Shown here piece after piece: positions 16,791-25,095 of a DNA stretch of 64,000 nucleotides. Source of the DNA: Erysipelotrichaceae bacterium (GTDB taxonomy: Bacteria > Bacillota_I > Bacilli_A > Erysipelotrichales > Erysipelotrichaceae). The stretch lies in contig JAFOLW010000073.1 of the NCBI GenBank assembly GCA_017419165.1, forward strand, positions 1-64,000, given 5' to 3'. Below the pieces are notes generated by a model that saw only the letters and a program-made list of their open reading frames with translations, was not told the origin of the DNA and searched no databases. Made by a program: the position numbers and the translations under genes. Position 1 is the stretch's first letter. Each line of letters starts with the position of its first letter.

Positions 16791-18329
16791 ATGGAAACTG
16801 CGGAAAATATCATTGAATTCCGTCATATAACGAAAAGGTTCCCGGGCATCATCGCCTGCAACGATATCAGCCTTGACATCCGCAAAGGCGAGATCCATGC
16901 GCTGTTGGGTGAGAACGGTGCAGGCAAATCCACACTGATGAGCGTTCTTTTCGGCATGTATACGCCGGAAGAGGGAACGATCGCGATCCGCGGCAAGGAG
17001 GTCAAGATCACCAATCCGCGTGTTGCGACTGAACTGGGGATCGGTATGGTCCACCAGCACTTCAAACTCGTGCAGAATTACACGGTGCTGCAGAACATCG
17101 TTCTGGGCTCCGAAACGCTCAAGGGTCCGTTCCTGGATATGGACAGCTGCCGCAAGAAAGTCATCGAACTTTCGGAAAAATACGGTCTGGCCGTCGATCC
17201 GGATGCCTTGATCGAAAACATCACAGTCGGTCAGCAACAGCGCTGCGAGATCCTGAAGATGCTCTACAGAGATGCGGAGATCCTGATCTTCGATGAACCG
17301 ACTGCCGTATTAACACCGCAAGAGATCGATGAACTCATGGAGATCATGAAGGGCCTGGCAAGAGAAGGCCACACGATCCTGTTCATCTCACATAAACTCG
17401 AAGAGATCAAACGGGTCTCCGACAGAGTCACTGTTTTAAGAAGAGGGAAACTTGTCAAGACACTGGACGCCGCCGATACGACGACGACACAGATGGGCGA
17501 GCTGATGGTCGGCAGGGAGGTCTCTTTCCATGTCGAAAAGAAACCGGCGGATCCGAAAGAAGAAGTCTTGAAGGTCGAGCACCTCACGATGATCAATGAC
17601 GAGACCAAGAAAAAGGTCGTCAATGACGTCTCCTTCTCCGTAAGGAAAGGTGAGATCCTGGCGATCGCCGGTATCGACGGCAACGGCCAGTCCGAACTGA
17701 TCTACGGCCTGACCGGCATCATGCCGATCAATGAAGGCAAGATCACGATCAACGGTGAGGACTATACCAAAAAGTCGATCCGCGAACGGAACCTGATCAT
17801 GTCGCACGTTCCGGAAGACCGTCACAAATACGGTCTGATCCTAGACTATCCGTTATCCTACAATCTGGCTTTGAAGAACTATTTCAAGCCGGACTTCGTA
17901 TCCAAACTGGGATTCTTGAAATTCAATAAGTTCGACAGCTATGCCGATGAACTGATCGAGCGTTTCGATATCCGTTCCGGTCAGGGCAGGACGACCATGG
18001 CCAGATCGATGTCCGGCGGCAACCAGCAGAAAGCGATCGTCGCCAGAGAGATCGATCAGAACGCCGATGTCCTGGTGGCGGTCCAGCCGACCAGAGGTCT
18101 TGATGTCGGTGCGATCGAATTCATCCACAAACAGCTGGTCGAACAAAGAGACAAAGGCAAGGCAGTCTTGCTGATGTCGTTCGAGCTTGATGAAGTCATG
18201 GACGTTGCCGACCGTGTGATTGTCATGTTTGAAGGCGAGATCATGGGCAACCTCGATCCGAAGAAGGTCTCGGTCGAGGAGATGGGCTTGTACATGGCCG
18301 GTGTCAAGAGAGAGGAGAAAAACGCATGA
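16791..18329 (+). CDS. Nucleoside ABC importer ATPase (two-domain)
   Basis: A 512-residue fusion of two ABC domains, as in RbsA/NupA/YufO. Domain 1 is complete in Walker A (GENGAGKST) and Walker B (ILIFDEPTAVL) but has a weak signature (VGQQQR). Domain 2 has a degenerate Walker A (GIDGNGQSE), a good signature (MSGGNQQK), and Gln in place of the catalytic Glu (VAVQPTRGLD), all usual for this class. It powers the two permeases encoded next, with which its stop overlaps (ATGA-type, 18326-18329). ATG 16791 is preferred to an upstream in-frame start because AAGGAT lies just before it. Confidence 0.92.
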   Translation: METAENIIEFRHITKRFPGIIACNDISLDIRKGEIHALLGENGAGKSTLMSVLFGMYTPEEGTIAIRGKEVKITNPRVATELGIGMVHQHFKLVQNYTVLQNIVLGSETLKGPFLDMDSCRKKVIELSEKYGLAVDPDALIENITVGQQQRCEILKMLYRDAEILIFDEPTAVLTPQEIDELMEIMKGLAREGHTILFISHKLEEIKRVSDRVTVLRRGKLVKTLDAADTTTTQMGELMVGREVSFHVEKKPADPKEEVLKVEHLTMINDETKKKVVNDVSFSVRKGEILAIAGIDGNGQSELIYGLTGIMPINEGKITINGEDYTKKSIRERNLIMSHVPEDRHKYGLILDYPLSYNLALKNYFKPDFVSKLGFLKFNKFDSYADELIERFDIRSGQGRTTMARSMSGGNQQKAIVAREIDQNADVLVAVQPTRGLDVGAIEFIHKQLVEQRDKGKAVLLMSFELDEVMDVADRVIVMFEGEIMGNLDPKKVSVEEMGLYMAGVKREEKNA

Positions 18330-19450
18330 CCGTGAAAGCGAAAAAGAGATTCGATATCTCATCTCATACTTCTCTTCTGTCTTCCCTGGTCGCGATCGTC
18401 GGCGGTCTGGTCATCGCGTTCATCGTTCTGATGCTGACCAATCCTTCCAAAGGCTTCTCGGCATTCACAACTCTGATCACCGGCGGTTTCCAGCTGGGCG
18501 GTCTTAAGAATTTAGGTACATTGTTCTATTTCGCAACGCCGATCCTTTGTACCGGTGTTGCGATGTGCGTCGCTTTCCAAGCCGGTATCTTCAATATCGG
18601 CGGTCCCGGCCAGTATTCGGTCGGTGCTCTGGCAGCGATCCTGACATCCTTGTATTTCTCCAAGGACCTGCCGGCACCGCTGACCTGGATCGTTCCTTTG
18701 ATCGTTGCGACCTTGGCCGGTGCTGCCTGGGCCTTGATCCCGGGCATCCTGAAAGCTTATTTCAATGTCAACGTCGTCATCGGTACCATCATGTTCAACT
18801 ACATTGAGATGTACTACATGATGCACTGGATCAACGAATACTGCTACGATGCGATGAAAGGCCAGACAAGGGCCATCCCGGCACAGTGCAAGCTTCCGCA
18901 GGCGTTCATGCCGGCCATCACGCAGAACAAGACGGCAGACATCGGCATCCTGATCGCGATCCTGATCGCGGTCGTTGCCTGGGTCATCCTGGAAAAAACG
19001 AAGCTGGGTTATGAACTCAAAGCCTGCGGCAAGAATGCGGAAGCATCCCGTTATGCAGGTATCAAGTCCAAGAGGAACATCATGATCTCGATCCTGCTGT
19101 CCGGTGCGCTCTGCGGCCTGGGCGGCGGTCTGACCCACCTTTCCGCATCCGGAACTTACATCACGATGAAGGAACAGCTGGCAGCCGAAGGCTTCAACGG
19201 CATCGCCGTTTGCTGTCTGGCGAACAACTCGCCGCTGGGTGCGATCTTGGGTGCGCTGTTCCTTGCTTTCCTGACGGTCGGCGGCAACTACATGCAGATC
19301 TTCGGTTTCCAAAGAGAGATCGTTTCCGTCATCACTTCCGTCATCATCTACTTTGCGGCATTCTCTTTGTTCCTGAAACAGATGCTGGAGAAGATGCTGA
19401 TGAGGCAGAAGACCGAGATCAACAAGGTCACGGGAGAGGAGCTCAAATAG
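18326..19450 (+). CDS. Nucleoside ABC importer permease 1
   Basis: A 374-residue membrane protein of the BPD_transp_2 family (YufP/NupB-like) with about nine to ten helices. The family motif region AGIFNIGGPGQYSVGALAA is present, as is the EAA-like cytosolic loop GKNAEASRYAGI that docks to the ATPase. It forms the translocation channel together with the next protein. It begins four bases inside the ATPase gene. Confidence 0.92.
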   Translation: MTVKAKKRFDISSHTSLLSSLVAIVGGLVIAFIVLMLTNPSKGFSAFTTLITGGFQLGGLKNLGTLFYFATPILCTGVAMCVAFQAGIFNIGGPGQYSVGALAAILTSLYFSKDLPAPLTWIVPLIVATLAGAAWALIPGILKAYFNVNVVIGTIMFNYIEMYYMMHWINEYCYDAMKGQTRAIPAQCKLPQAFMPAITQNKTADIGILIAILIAVVAWVILEKTKLGYELKACGKNAEASRYAGIKSKRNIMISILLSGALCGLGGGLTHLSASGTYITMKEQLAAEGFNGIAVCCLANNSPLGAILGALFLAFLTVGGNYMQIFGFQREIVSVITSVIIYFAAFSLFLKQMLEKMLMRQKTEINKVTGEELK

Positions 19451-19451
19451 T

Positions 19452-20408
19452 ATGGAAATGTTATATTTTATCGCACGCTATTTCATGTATTTCTTCATTC
19501 CGCTCCTGGTCGTTTCCATCAGCGGCATGTTCTCCGAGCGAAGCGGTGTCATCCACATGGGTCTGGATTCCGTCATGGTCTGGTCCTGCATGTGGGGCGT
19601 GCTTTGCCTGCAGTGGCTCGACGGTGTCGTCGCCGGTCAGCTGCGCCTTTTGATCGCCTTGTTGTTTGCCGGCGTCATGGGCGTCCTGCTGACGCTTTTG
19701 CTGGCGGTGGCATCCGTCAATCTGAATGCCGACCAGACGATCGTCGGCATGGCTTTGAACACGTTCGCTCCGGCGTTCTGTATCTTCTTTGCCAGAGTGT
19801 TACAGAACGGTTCGGAACACCTTTCCATCCGCAATGATTTCCTGATCGAGCGGATCCCGATCCTGGCCGATATCCCGGTCTTAGGTCCGATGTTCTTCAC
19901 CAGGACCTATATCACCAATTTCATCGGTATCGCCATCTTCGTCATTTCCGCGATCGTCCTGAACAAGACGAGGTTCGGACTTCGCATGTGCGCTTGCGGT
20001 GAGAATCCGCAGGCTGCCGAATCCTTGGGCGTCAACGTTCAGAAATACAGATATGCCGCTTTGATCATCGCCGGTTTCATCGGCGGTATGGGCGGTCTGA
20101 TGTACATCCTGCCGGTCGCGACACACTATTCACAGACCGTCGGCGGTTACGGTTATCTGGCGATGTCGGTCCTGATCTTCGGCCAGTGGCGTTCCATGCC
20201 TCTGCTCGGAGCGGCGGCTTTCTTCGCTTTCTGCAAGACGATCGCCAACGCTTATTCCGGCATCCCGCTTCTCAACAATCTGGGACTTCCGGCAGCTTTC
20301 TACAAGAGTTTACCGTTCATCGTCACTTTGATCGCACTGGCCATCACTTCGAAACACGACCATGCACCGAAGGCATCCGGCCAGCCTTACGACAAGTCGA
20401 TGCGCTGA
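19452..20408 (+). CDS. Nucleoside ABC importer permease 2
   Basis: A 318-residue partner permease (YufQ/NupC-like), same family. The conserved GVIHMGLDSVMVWS stretch and the coupling loop GENPQAAESLGV are visible. It starts one base after the upstream stop. The operon ends at a terminator directly after. Confidence 0.92.
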   Translation: MEMLYFIARYFMYFFIPLLVVSISGMFSERSGVIHMGLDSVMVWSCMWGVLCLQWLDGVVAGQLRLLIALLFAGVMGVLLTLLLAVASVNLNADQTIVGMALNTFAPAFCIFFARVLQNGSEHLSIRNDFLIERIPILADIPVLGPMFFTRTYITNFIGIAIFVISAIVLNKTRFGLRMCACGENPQAAESLGVNVQKYRYAALIIAGFIGGMGGLMYILPVATHYSQTVGGYGYLAMSVLIFGQWRSMPLLGAAAFFAFCKTIANAYSGIPLLNNLGLPAAFYKSLPFIVTLIALAITSKHDHAPKASGQPYDKSMR

Positions 20409-20430
20409 TCTTTCCGCAAGATCCATTCCG

Positions 20431-20458
20431 AAAAGCCGGATGATCCGGCTTTTCTTTG
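20431..20458 (+). terminator. Terminator of nucleoside importer operon
   Basis: AAAAGCCGG-ATGAT-CCGGCTTTT hairpin followed by CTTTG. Confidence 0.88.
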
Positions 20459-20482
20459 TTTGTTTGATCGAGGTATACGTAC

Positions 20483-21250
20483 ATGAAAAAGAAAAGATTC
20501 TCCATATGGAAACTTCTACTGGGAATACTGGTATTCCTGCTTTTGGTCTGCGCAGGTGGGATCTTCTATATCTATCAGAAAGTCAACGATATCGGCAAGT
20601 ATCAGGACAAGTTCACTTACGACTATCAGGCGAAGATGAAAGAGGACGAAGGCCGCGGGTTCAAGGACTGCATCTTCTATGACCGTGAGAAGATGGTCTT
20701 TGAATATGAAGTTCCGGCCTATTATCTCTATACGCTCATCAACGAAGAGTCGATGAAAGACATCCTTGCCTTGCCTGAAGAACTTCAGATCGGAAAGGTC
20801 GGCATCGAACCGCGCTTCGATGATAAGGAAGTCGATATCTATCTTTCGCTGAAATACCGCAATCTGATCAATACCTGTCTGAAGATCGAAACGGATCTGC
20901 AGCTTTCGCAAGACGAAAAACAAGTTCAGCTCGCCTTCAAAGATTTCTTCGTGATCGATGAGAAAGTCACGGATTACGTCAGGAAGAACATCGAACTCAA
21001 GCCGGGCACGGTATTGTTCACCCATAAGTTCCCGGTCCATGTCCCGTATTACCGGATGCCGGATTACCGTCCCGCTTATGTCTTCGATCTGGCTTTTGAC
21101 AATGAGAAGATCCTGGCGAAATACGATATCGCTTCGGCGATCAAAGAGTATCTGGCGGAGACGGAACACAACGAAGATCCGTTTGACGTCTGCATGGAGA
21201 AGATCGACCTGGAAGTGCGGATGAACGGCATAGCTCACAGCGCTTATTAG
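20483..21250 (+). CDS. Membrane-anchored protein of unknown function
   Basis: A 255-residue protein with a basic N-terminus, one hydrophobic helix (about residues 10-32) and a hydrophilic, probably extracytoplasmic, remainder rich in Tyr, Asp and Glu. No lipobox is seen. The one-helix-plus-soluble-domain layout is reminiscent of YpmS-like (DUF2140) proteins, but I do not recognise a family motif. It stands alone, after a terminator and before a TATAAT (21255-21260) that serves the next gene. GAGGT before the ATG supports translation. Confidence 0.6.
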   Translation: MKKKRFSIWKLLLGILVFLLLVCAGGIFYIYQKVNDIGKYQDKFTYDYQAKMKEDEGRGFKDCIFYDREKMVFEYEVPAYYLYTLINEESMKDILALPEELQIGKVGIEPRFDDKEVDIYLSLKYRNLINTCLKIETDLQLSQDEKQVQLAFKDFFVIDEKVTDYVRKNIELKPGTVLFTHKFPVHVPYYRMPDYRPAYVFDLAFDNEKILAKYDIASAIKEYLAETEHNEDPFDVCMEKIDLEVRMNGIAHSAY

Positions 21251-21287
21251 AATGTATAATAGGGAATGTAAACTGAGGAGATGAATT

Positions 21288-21800
21288 ATGAAAACACTGG
21301 TCGCTTATTTCTCTCATGTCGGAGAGAACCTGCAGAACAATGAGATCGTCGAACTGAAAAAAGGAAATACGGAGGTCGTTGCGGAAAAGATCGCCGCTCT
21401 GACCGGTGCGGATCTCTACAAGATCGAAGAGGATGAACCGTATCCTTTCAAATACGAAGACTGTCTGAGAAGAGCGAGAAGAGAAGATGAGAACAACGAA
21501 CATCCGGCCATGAAGGGCGGTGTCCGTCTGAACATCGATGACTACGATCAGATCTACATCGGTTTCCCGATCTGGTACCGCACTTATCCGCGCGTCGTCG
21601 CTACGTTTTTGGAGACGTACGACTTTTCCGGAAAGACCGTCTATCCGTTCTGCACCAACGATGAGGGTACTTTCGGTATCTCCTTATTGGAGATGCAAGG
21701 TGTTTTGAAAGGCGCCGAGATCACGGACGGCCTGGCGATCCGCGGAGTCGATGTCAACGATTCCGATGGCCGCATCCGCTCTTTCGTCGGACTCTTATGA
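21288..21800 (+). CDS. Flavodoxin-like protein
   Basis: A 170-residue flavodoxin-fold protein. The N-terminal strand and FMN phosphate loop read LVAYFSHVGEN, with an insertion before the following helix. The IYIGFPIWY segment provides the aromatic flavin contacts. The FLETYDFSGKTVYPFCT portion matches the NAD(P)H-quinone/flavodoxin_4 group. It is a cytosolic electron carrier or reductase. GAGGAG precedes the ATG, and it overlaps the next gene by four bases. Confidence 0.85.
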   Translation: MKTLVAYFSHVGENLQNNEIVELKKGNTEVVAEKIAALTGADLYKIEEDEPYPFKYEDCLRRARREDENNEHPAMKGGVRLNIDDYDQIYIGFPIWYRTYPRVVATFLETYDFSGKTVYPFCTNDEGTFGISLLEMQGVLKGAEITDGLAIRGVDVNDSDGRIRSFVGLL

Positions 21801-22627
21801 GAAGGAAAGACGCCGTTTTACTCAACGATCCCGATCCGTTTCACTCGATCGTTCCCTATGTCATGCCCAAGCGCACGGAAGCGGAAGTTTCCACAAATGT
21901 GAGCTTTGACATCACGGAACTGCTGAAGTTCATCAATAAGCACAACGAAGAACACGGGACGCAGTACAAACTTTTCCATTGCATCTGCATGGCGATCGCC
22001 AAAACGATCTATCACCGTCCGAGGATGAACGTCTTCGTCGCCGGGAGAAAGTTCTGGCAGAGAAACGACATCACCCTGTCGTTCGTCGCCAAACAGAAGT
22101 TCGCCGATGAGGCTCTGGAAACGCTGATGACGCTCAAAGTCACACCGGACATGGACCTCGATCAGGTCTCCAAGATCATCCTGGGAGATGTGAAAAAGGC
22201 CAGGAGTTCCGGGACCAATTCACTGGACAAGACGATGGAGATCGTCGGCAAGCTGCCCAGATTCGTCCTGGAGATCTTCTTCTACATCCTTTCGCGGATG
22301 GAGTACCACGGTATCTATCCGGAGGATCTTGCCAAGGGCGATCCCAATTATACGACCTGTCTGCTGTCCAACCTCGGTTCGATCGGTGCCGATAACTGTT
22401 ATCATCATCTGTCCAATTTCGGGACCAACTCGATGATGGGCACGATCGGCACGATGTACAAGGAAGACGGCAGAGACAAAGTGGATATGACGATCACATT
22501 GGATGAAAGGATCGCCGACGGTTTCTACTTTGCCAAGTCACTGAAACTGCTGAAATACATCCTGGAACATCCCGACATGCTTACAAGCAAGGTCGCCGAT
22601 CCCGTTCCGGAAGAGATCGCAAAATGA
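21797..22627 (+). CDS. E2-like acyltransferase, catalytic His replaced
   Basis: A 276-residue stand-alone protein with the fold of the 2-oxo acid dehydrogenase E2 core and chloramphenicol acetyltransferase. There is no lipoyl domain and no peripheral-subunit-binding domain. The normally catalytic DHRxxDG motif reads DERIADG (about residue 236), so His is Glu. Other E2 features such as SNLGSIGADNCYHH are retained. It probably does not catalyse classic acyl transfer through that His. It overlaps the flavodoxin gene (ATGA), pointing to a shared job. Substrate unknown. Confidence 0.7.
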   Translation: MRRKDAVLLNDPDPFHSIVPYVMPKRTEAEVSTNVSFDITELLKFINKHNEEHGTQYKLFHCICMAIAKTIYHRPRMNVFVAGRKFWQRNDITLSFVAKQKFADEALETLMTLKVTPDMDLDQVSKIILGDVKKARSSGTNSLDKTMEIVGKLPRFVLEIFFYILSRMEYHGIYPEDLAKGDPNYTTCLLSNLGSIGADNCYHHLSNFGTNSMMGTIGTMYKEDGRDKVDMTITLDERIADGFYFAKSLKLLKYILEHPDMLTSKVADPVPEEIAK

Positions 22628-22650
22628 AGCCGCGAAAGCGGCTTTTCTTA
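22627..22650 (+). terminator. Intrinsic terminator
   Basis: AAGCCGC-GAAA-GCGGCTT with TTCTT after it, directly behind the E2-like gene stop. Confidence 0.88.
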
Positions 22651-22727
22651 TTGAGGATTTTTGATGGTCTGTCAGGGAGAATATCCGATATAATGAAAGA
22701 GGTTACATTTAAGGAGTTTTGCATCAT

Positions 22728-24134
22728 ATGACAAAAATCGAAAAAGAAAAGCGTGAGCTGGAACGTCTGGAGAAGGCTGAAGCTTTTCACAACCACAAGC
22801 ATTATTTTGCGATCCTGATCGTCGTCCTGTCCATCGTCTACATCGTCGATGAGCTGGCTTCTTCCGTAAGGAGCGTCGTCGAAGTTCAGACGATCCGCGA
22901 TCTGTTCAATGTCGTCTATCCTTCCACGGATTACGATAAAGCGACGGCGACTTTGGGTTTCGTTACGATGGCGGGTTATCTGTCCTATCTGATCTCGCCG
23001 TTCTACAAATCTCTGGCTGACCGCTGGGGCAGAAAGCCGTTTCTGATCGTCAACACCCTGGGCATGGGCGTCGGCATGCTGCTGTGCATCATCTCGAAGT
23101 CCGTTGCCGTCTACATCATCGGTACCGTCGTTCTGACGTTCTTCACGCCGAACGATGTTCAGGTCATCTATATCATGGAATGCGCACCGAAAGAACATCG
23201 TGCGAAACTGTGCTCGATCACCAAGGGTCTGGCACTGATCTCGGTCTCTTCTTTAGGCCTGTTCGTCAAGCTTTTCGTCAATGATGCCGTTCCGAGCACC
23301 TGGCGCAATGTCTTCATCATTCCGATCATTTTGGCTTTCGTCATCGGCCTGGCGGCGATCTATTTCGTCTCCGAGACACCGGTCTATACCCAGCGCCGGC
23401 TGAAATATCTCAGAAGCAGCGAAGAGGAGAGGATCGAAGCGATCAAGGAAGAACGCGCTGCCGAGGAAAAAGAAAGAGAAAAAGCCGTTTCCGTCTGGGA
23501 TGCCTTCCGTTATATCCTGGGTCATAAACAGACAAGAGCCATCGCTCTGGTCGCGTTGCTGATGATGTTCTCGACTGGCTACACCGGCAAATATCAGCCG
23601 ATGCTGGAAGCGGGAAAATACAACGGTGTCATGACCACCGATGCGATCAACGTCGTTCTGATGTTCTATCCGGTCATCAACGGCATCTTCACGATCATCG
23701 GCGGTTTCATCACCGATGCGCTCGGCCGAAAGAAGTCGGCACTGATCCTGGGCTTATGGGCGGCTTTGGGCTTGGGCGTCTTCGCTTACGGCTGTCTGCG
23801 TCCGCTGAATCCCTGGATCATGGGCCTGGCCTATGGCGTTTCGATCGCCGGTCTGTGGTCGATCTCCGACATGATCTTCTTTGTCATCACCTCCGAGTCC
23901 ACACCGACCCAGATGCGTGCTTCCGTCGTCGGATCCATGCAGCTGATCGGTATGTTCGGTGTCGGTTTCAATATGGTCTATAACAACGTCGTCACGATGA
24001 TCGCCGGTTCCACGAACCTGCCGGTCGTTCTGACAGTCGCCTATCTTCCTTTGATGGCGATCGCCCTCATCGTCATGATGCTGCGCGTCAAAGAGACCAA
24101 AGGCGTCGATCTGGAAAACGTCCAGGTAGATTAA
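22728..24134 (+). CDS. Major facilitator superfamily transporter
   Basis: A 468-residue protein with about 12 hydrophobic helices. The loop 2-3 signature LADRWGRKPFLI, its repeat in the C-half (ITDALGRKKSAL) and a long charged central loop (about residues 220-260) mark an MFS porter. ATG 22728 is favoured because AAGGAG lies 12 bases before it. A TATAAT at 22689-22694 starts the unit. It is followed after one base by an alpha/beta hydrolase and then a GH42 beta-galactosidase, so a galactoside or related sugar is a plausible substrate. Confidence 0.88.
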   Translation: MTKIEKEKRELERLEKAEAFHNHKHYFAILIVVLSIVYIVDELASSVRSVVEVQTIRDLFNVVYPSTDYDKATATLGFVTMAGYLSYLISPFYKSLADRWGRKPFLIVNTLGMGVGMLLCIISKSVAVYIIGTVVLTFFTPNDVQVIYIMECAPKEHRAKLCSITKGLALISVSSLGLFVKLFVNDAVPSTWRNVFIIPIILAFVIGLAAIYFVSETPVYTQRRLKYLRSSEEERIEAIKEERAAEEKEREKAVSVWDAFRYILGHKQTRAIALVALLMMFSTGYTGKYQPMLEAGKYNGVMTTDAINVVLMFYPVINGIFTIIGGFITDALGRKKSALILGLWAALGLGVFAYGCLRPLNPWIMGLAYGVSIAGLWSISDMIFFVITSESTPTQMRASVVGSMQLIGMFGVGFNMVYNNVVTMIAGSTNLPVVLTVAYLPLMAIALIVMMLRVKETKGVDLENVQVD

Positions 24135-24135
24135 G

Positions 24136-25095
24136 ATGTTCTGGGTCTTACTGGTACTTGTCGTCTTGCTGCTGCTCGGGCTGGCAGCGGGATTCTACAT
24201 CTTCAATTCGGTCTTTCTTTACAACGACCAGAACAAAGGTGATACGACTTCCGCACTGGATCCCGCATCGATCGATGCGCCGAGCGACCTGATGCGTCCG
24301 ACCGCCGGGCGTTACTATGCTTTCCGGGCACCGCTCATCGAGAAGTTCAACAAGCTGGATTTCAAGGAGCTTTCGATCCTGTCATTCGACGATCTGAGGC
24401 TCTACGGCTATCTGATCGAAGGCGATCCCAAGGAAGTGGTGATCTGTGTCCACGGCTATAAGTCTTCGATGCAGGAAGACTTTGCGGACCGCATCAATAT
24501 CTATCTGAAGCGGGGATCGACGATCCTGTTACTCAATGACCGTGCACACGGCAAGTCGGAAGGCAAGTATCTGGGCTTCTCCGAACACGATAAGCGCGAT
24601 GTCGCCAAATGGGTCGATCTGATCAATGAGATGTACGATGATCCGAAGATCTACCTGCACGGCGTCTCCATGGGCGGTGCGACCGTCATCCATTGCGCAA
24701 ATTCCAAACTGAAAAATGTCGCGGGCATCATCGATGACTGCGGTTTCGATTCGATCATCAACATATCCAAATATCTGATCAAAGACGTCTATCATCTGCC
24801 GTATTTTCCTTTCGGCTATCTGGCCTGGTTCTGGTCGATGATCATCACCGGCGTGAGCTTCAACACGTCGATGGGTGAAGACTGTGTCGCTCATACCGAT
24901 GTTCCGATCCTGTTCATCCACGGCAAGGAGGATCATTTCGTGCCATGCATCATGTCACAGCGGATGTATTCGGCTTGCGTCTCGCCGAAGGAACTGCACA
25001 TCATCGAAGGCTGCGGTCATGCGGCAGCCTACATGATGGCGACCGAAGAATATGAAGAAGCCGTCAACCGTTTGATGGACGGAGGATTCAAATGA
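24136..25095 (+). CDS. Membrane-anchored alpha/beta hydrolase
   Basis: A 319-residue protein: one N-terminal hydrophobic helix (about 3-27), then an alpha/beta-hydrolase domain. The nucleophile elbow is GVSMGG, the acid probably Asp in HGKEDHFV, and the His in EGCGHAAA. The HGYKSS oxyanion region is also seen. It may be an acyl esterase acting at the membrane. It sits between the MFS gene and the beta-galactosidase gene, overlapping the latter by four bases, so it could remove acyl groups from the imported sugar. Confidence 0.82.
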   Translation: MFWVLLVLVVLLLLGLAAGFYIFNSVFLYNDQNKGDTTSALDPASIDAPSDLMRPTAGRYYAFRAPLIEKFNKLDFKELSILSFDDLRLYGYLIEGDPKEVVICVHGYKSSMQEDFADRINIYLKRGSTILLLNDRAHGKSEGKYLGFSEHDKRDVAKWVDLINEMYDDPKIYLHGVSMGGATVIHCANSKLKNVAGIIDDCGFDSIINISKYLIKDVYHLPYFPFGYLAWFWSMIITGVSFNTSMGEDCVAHTDVPILFIHGKEDHFVPCIMSQRMYSACVSPKELHIIEGCGHAAAYMMATEEYEEAVNRLMDGGFK

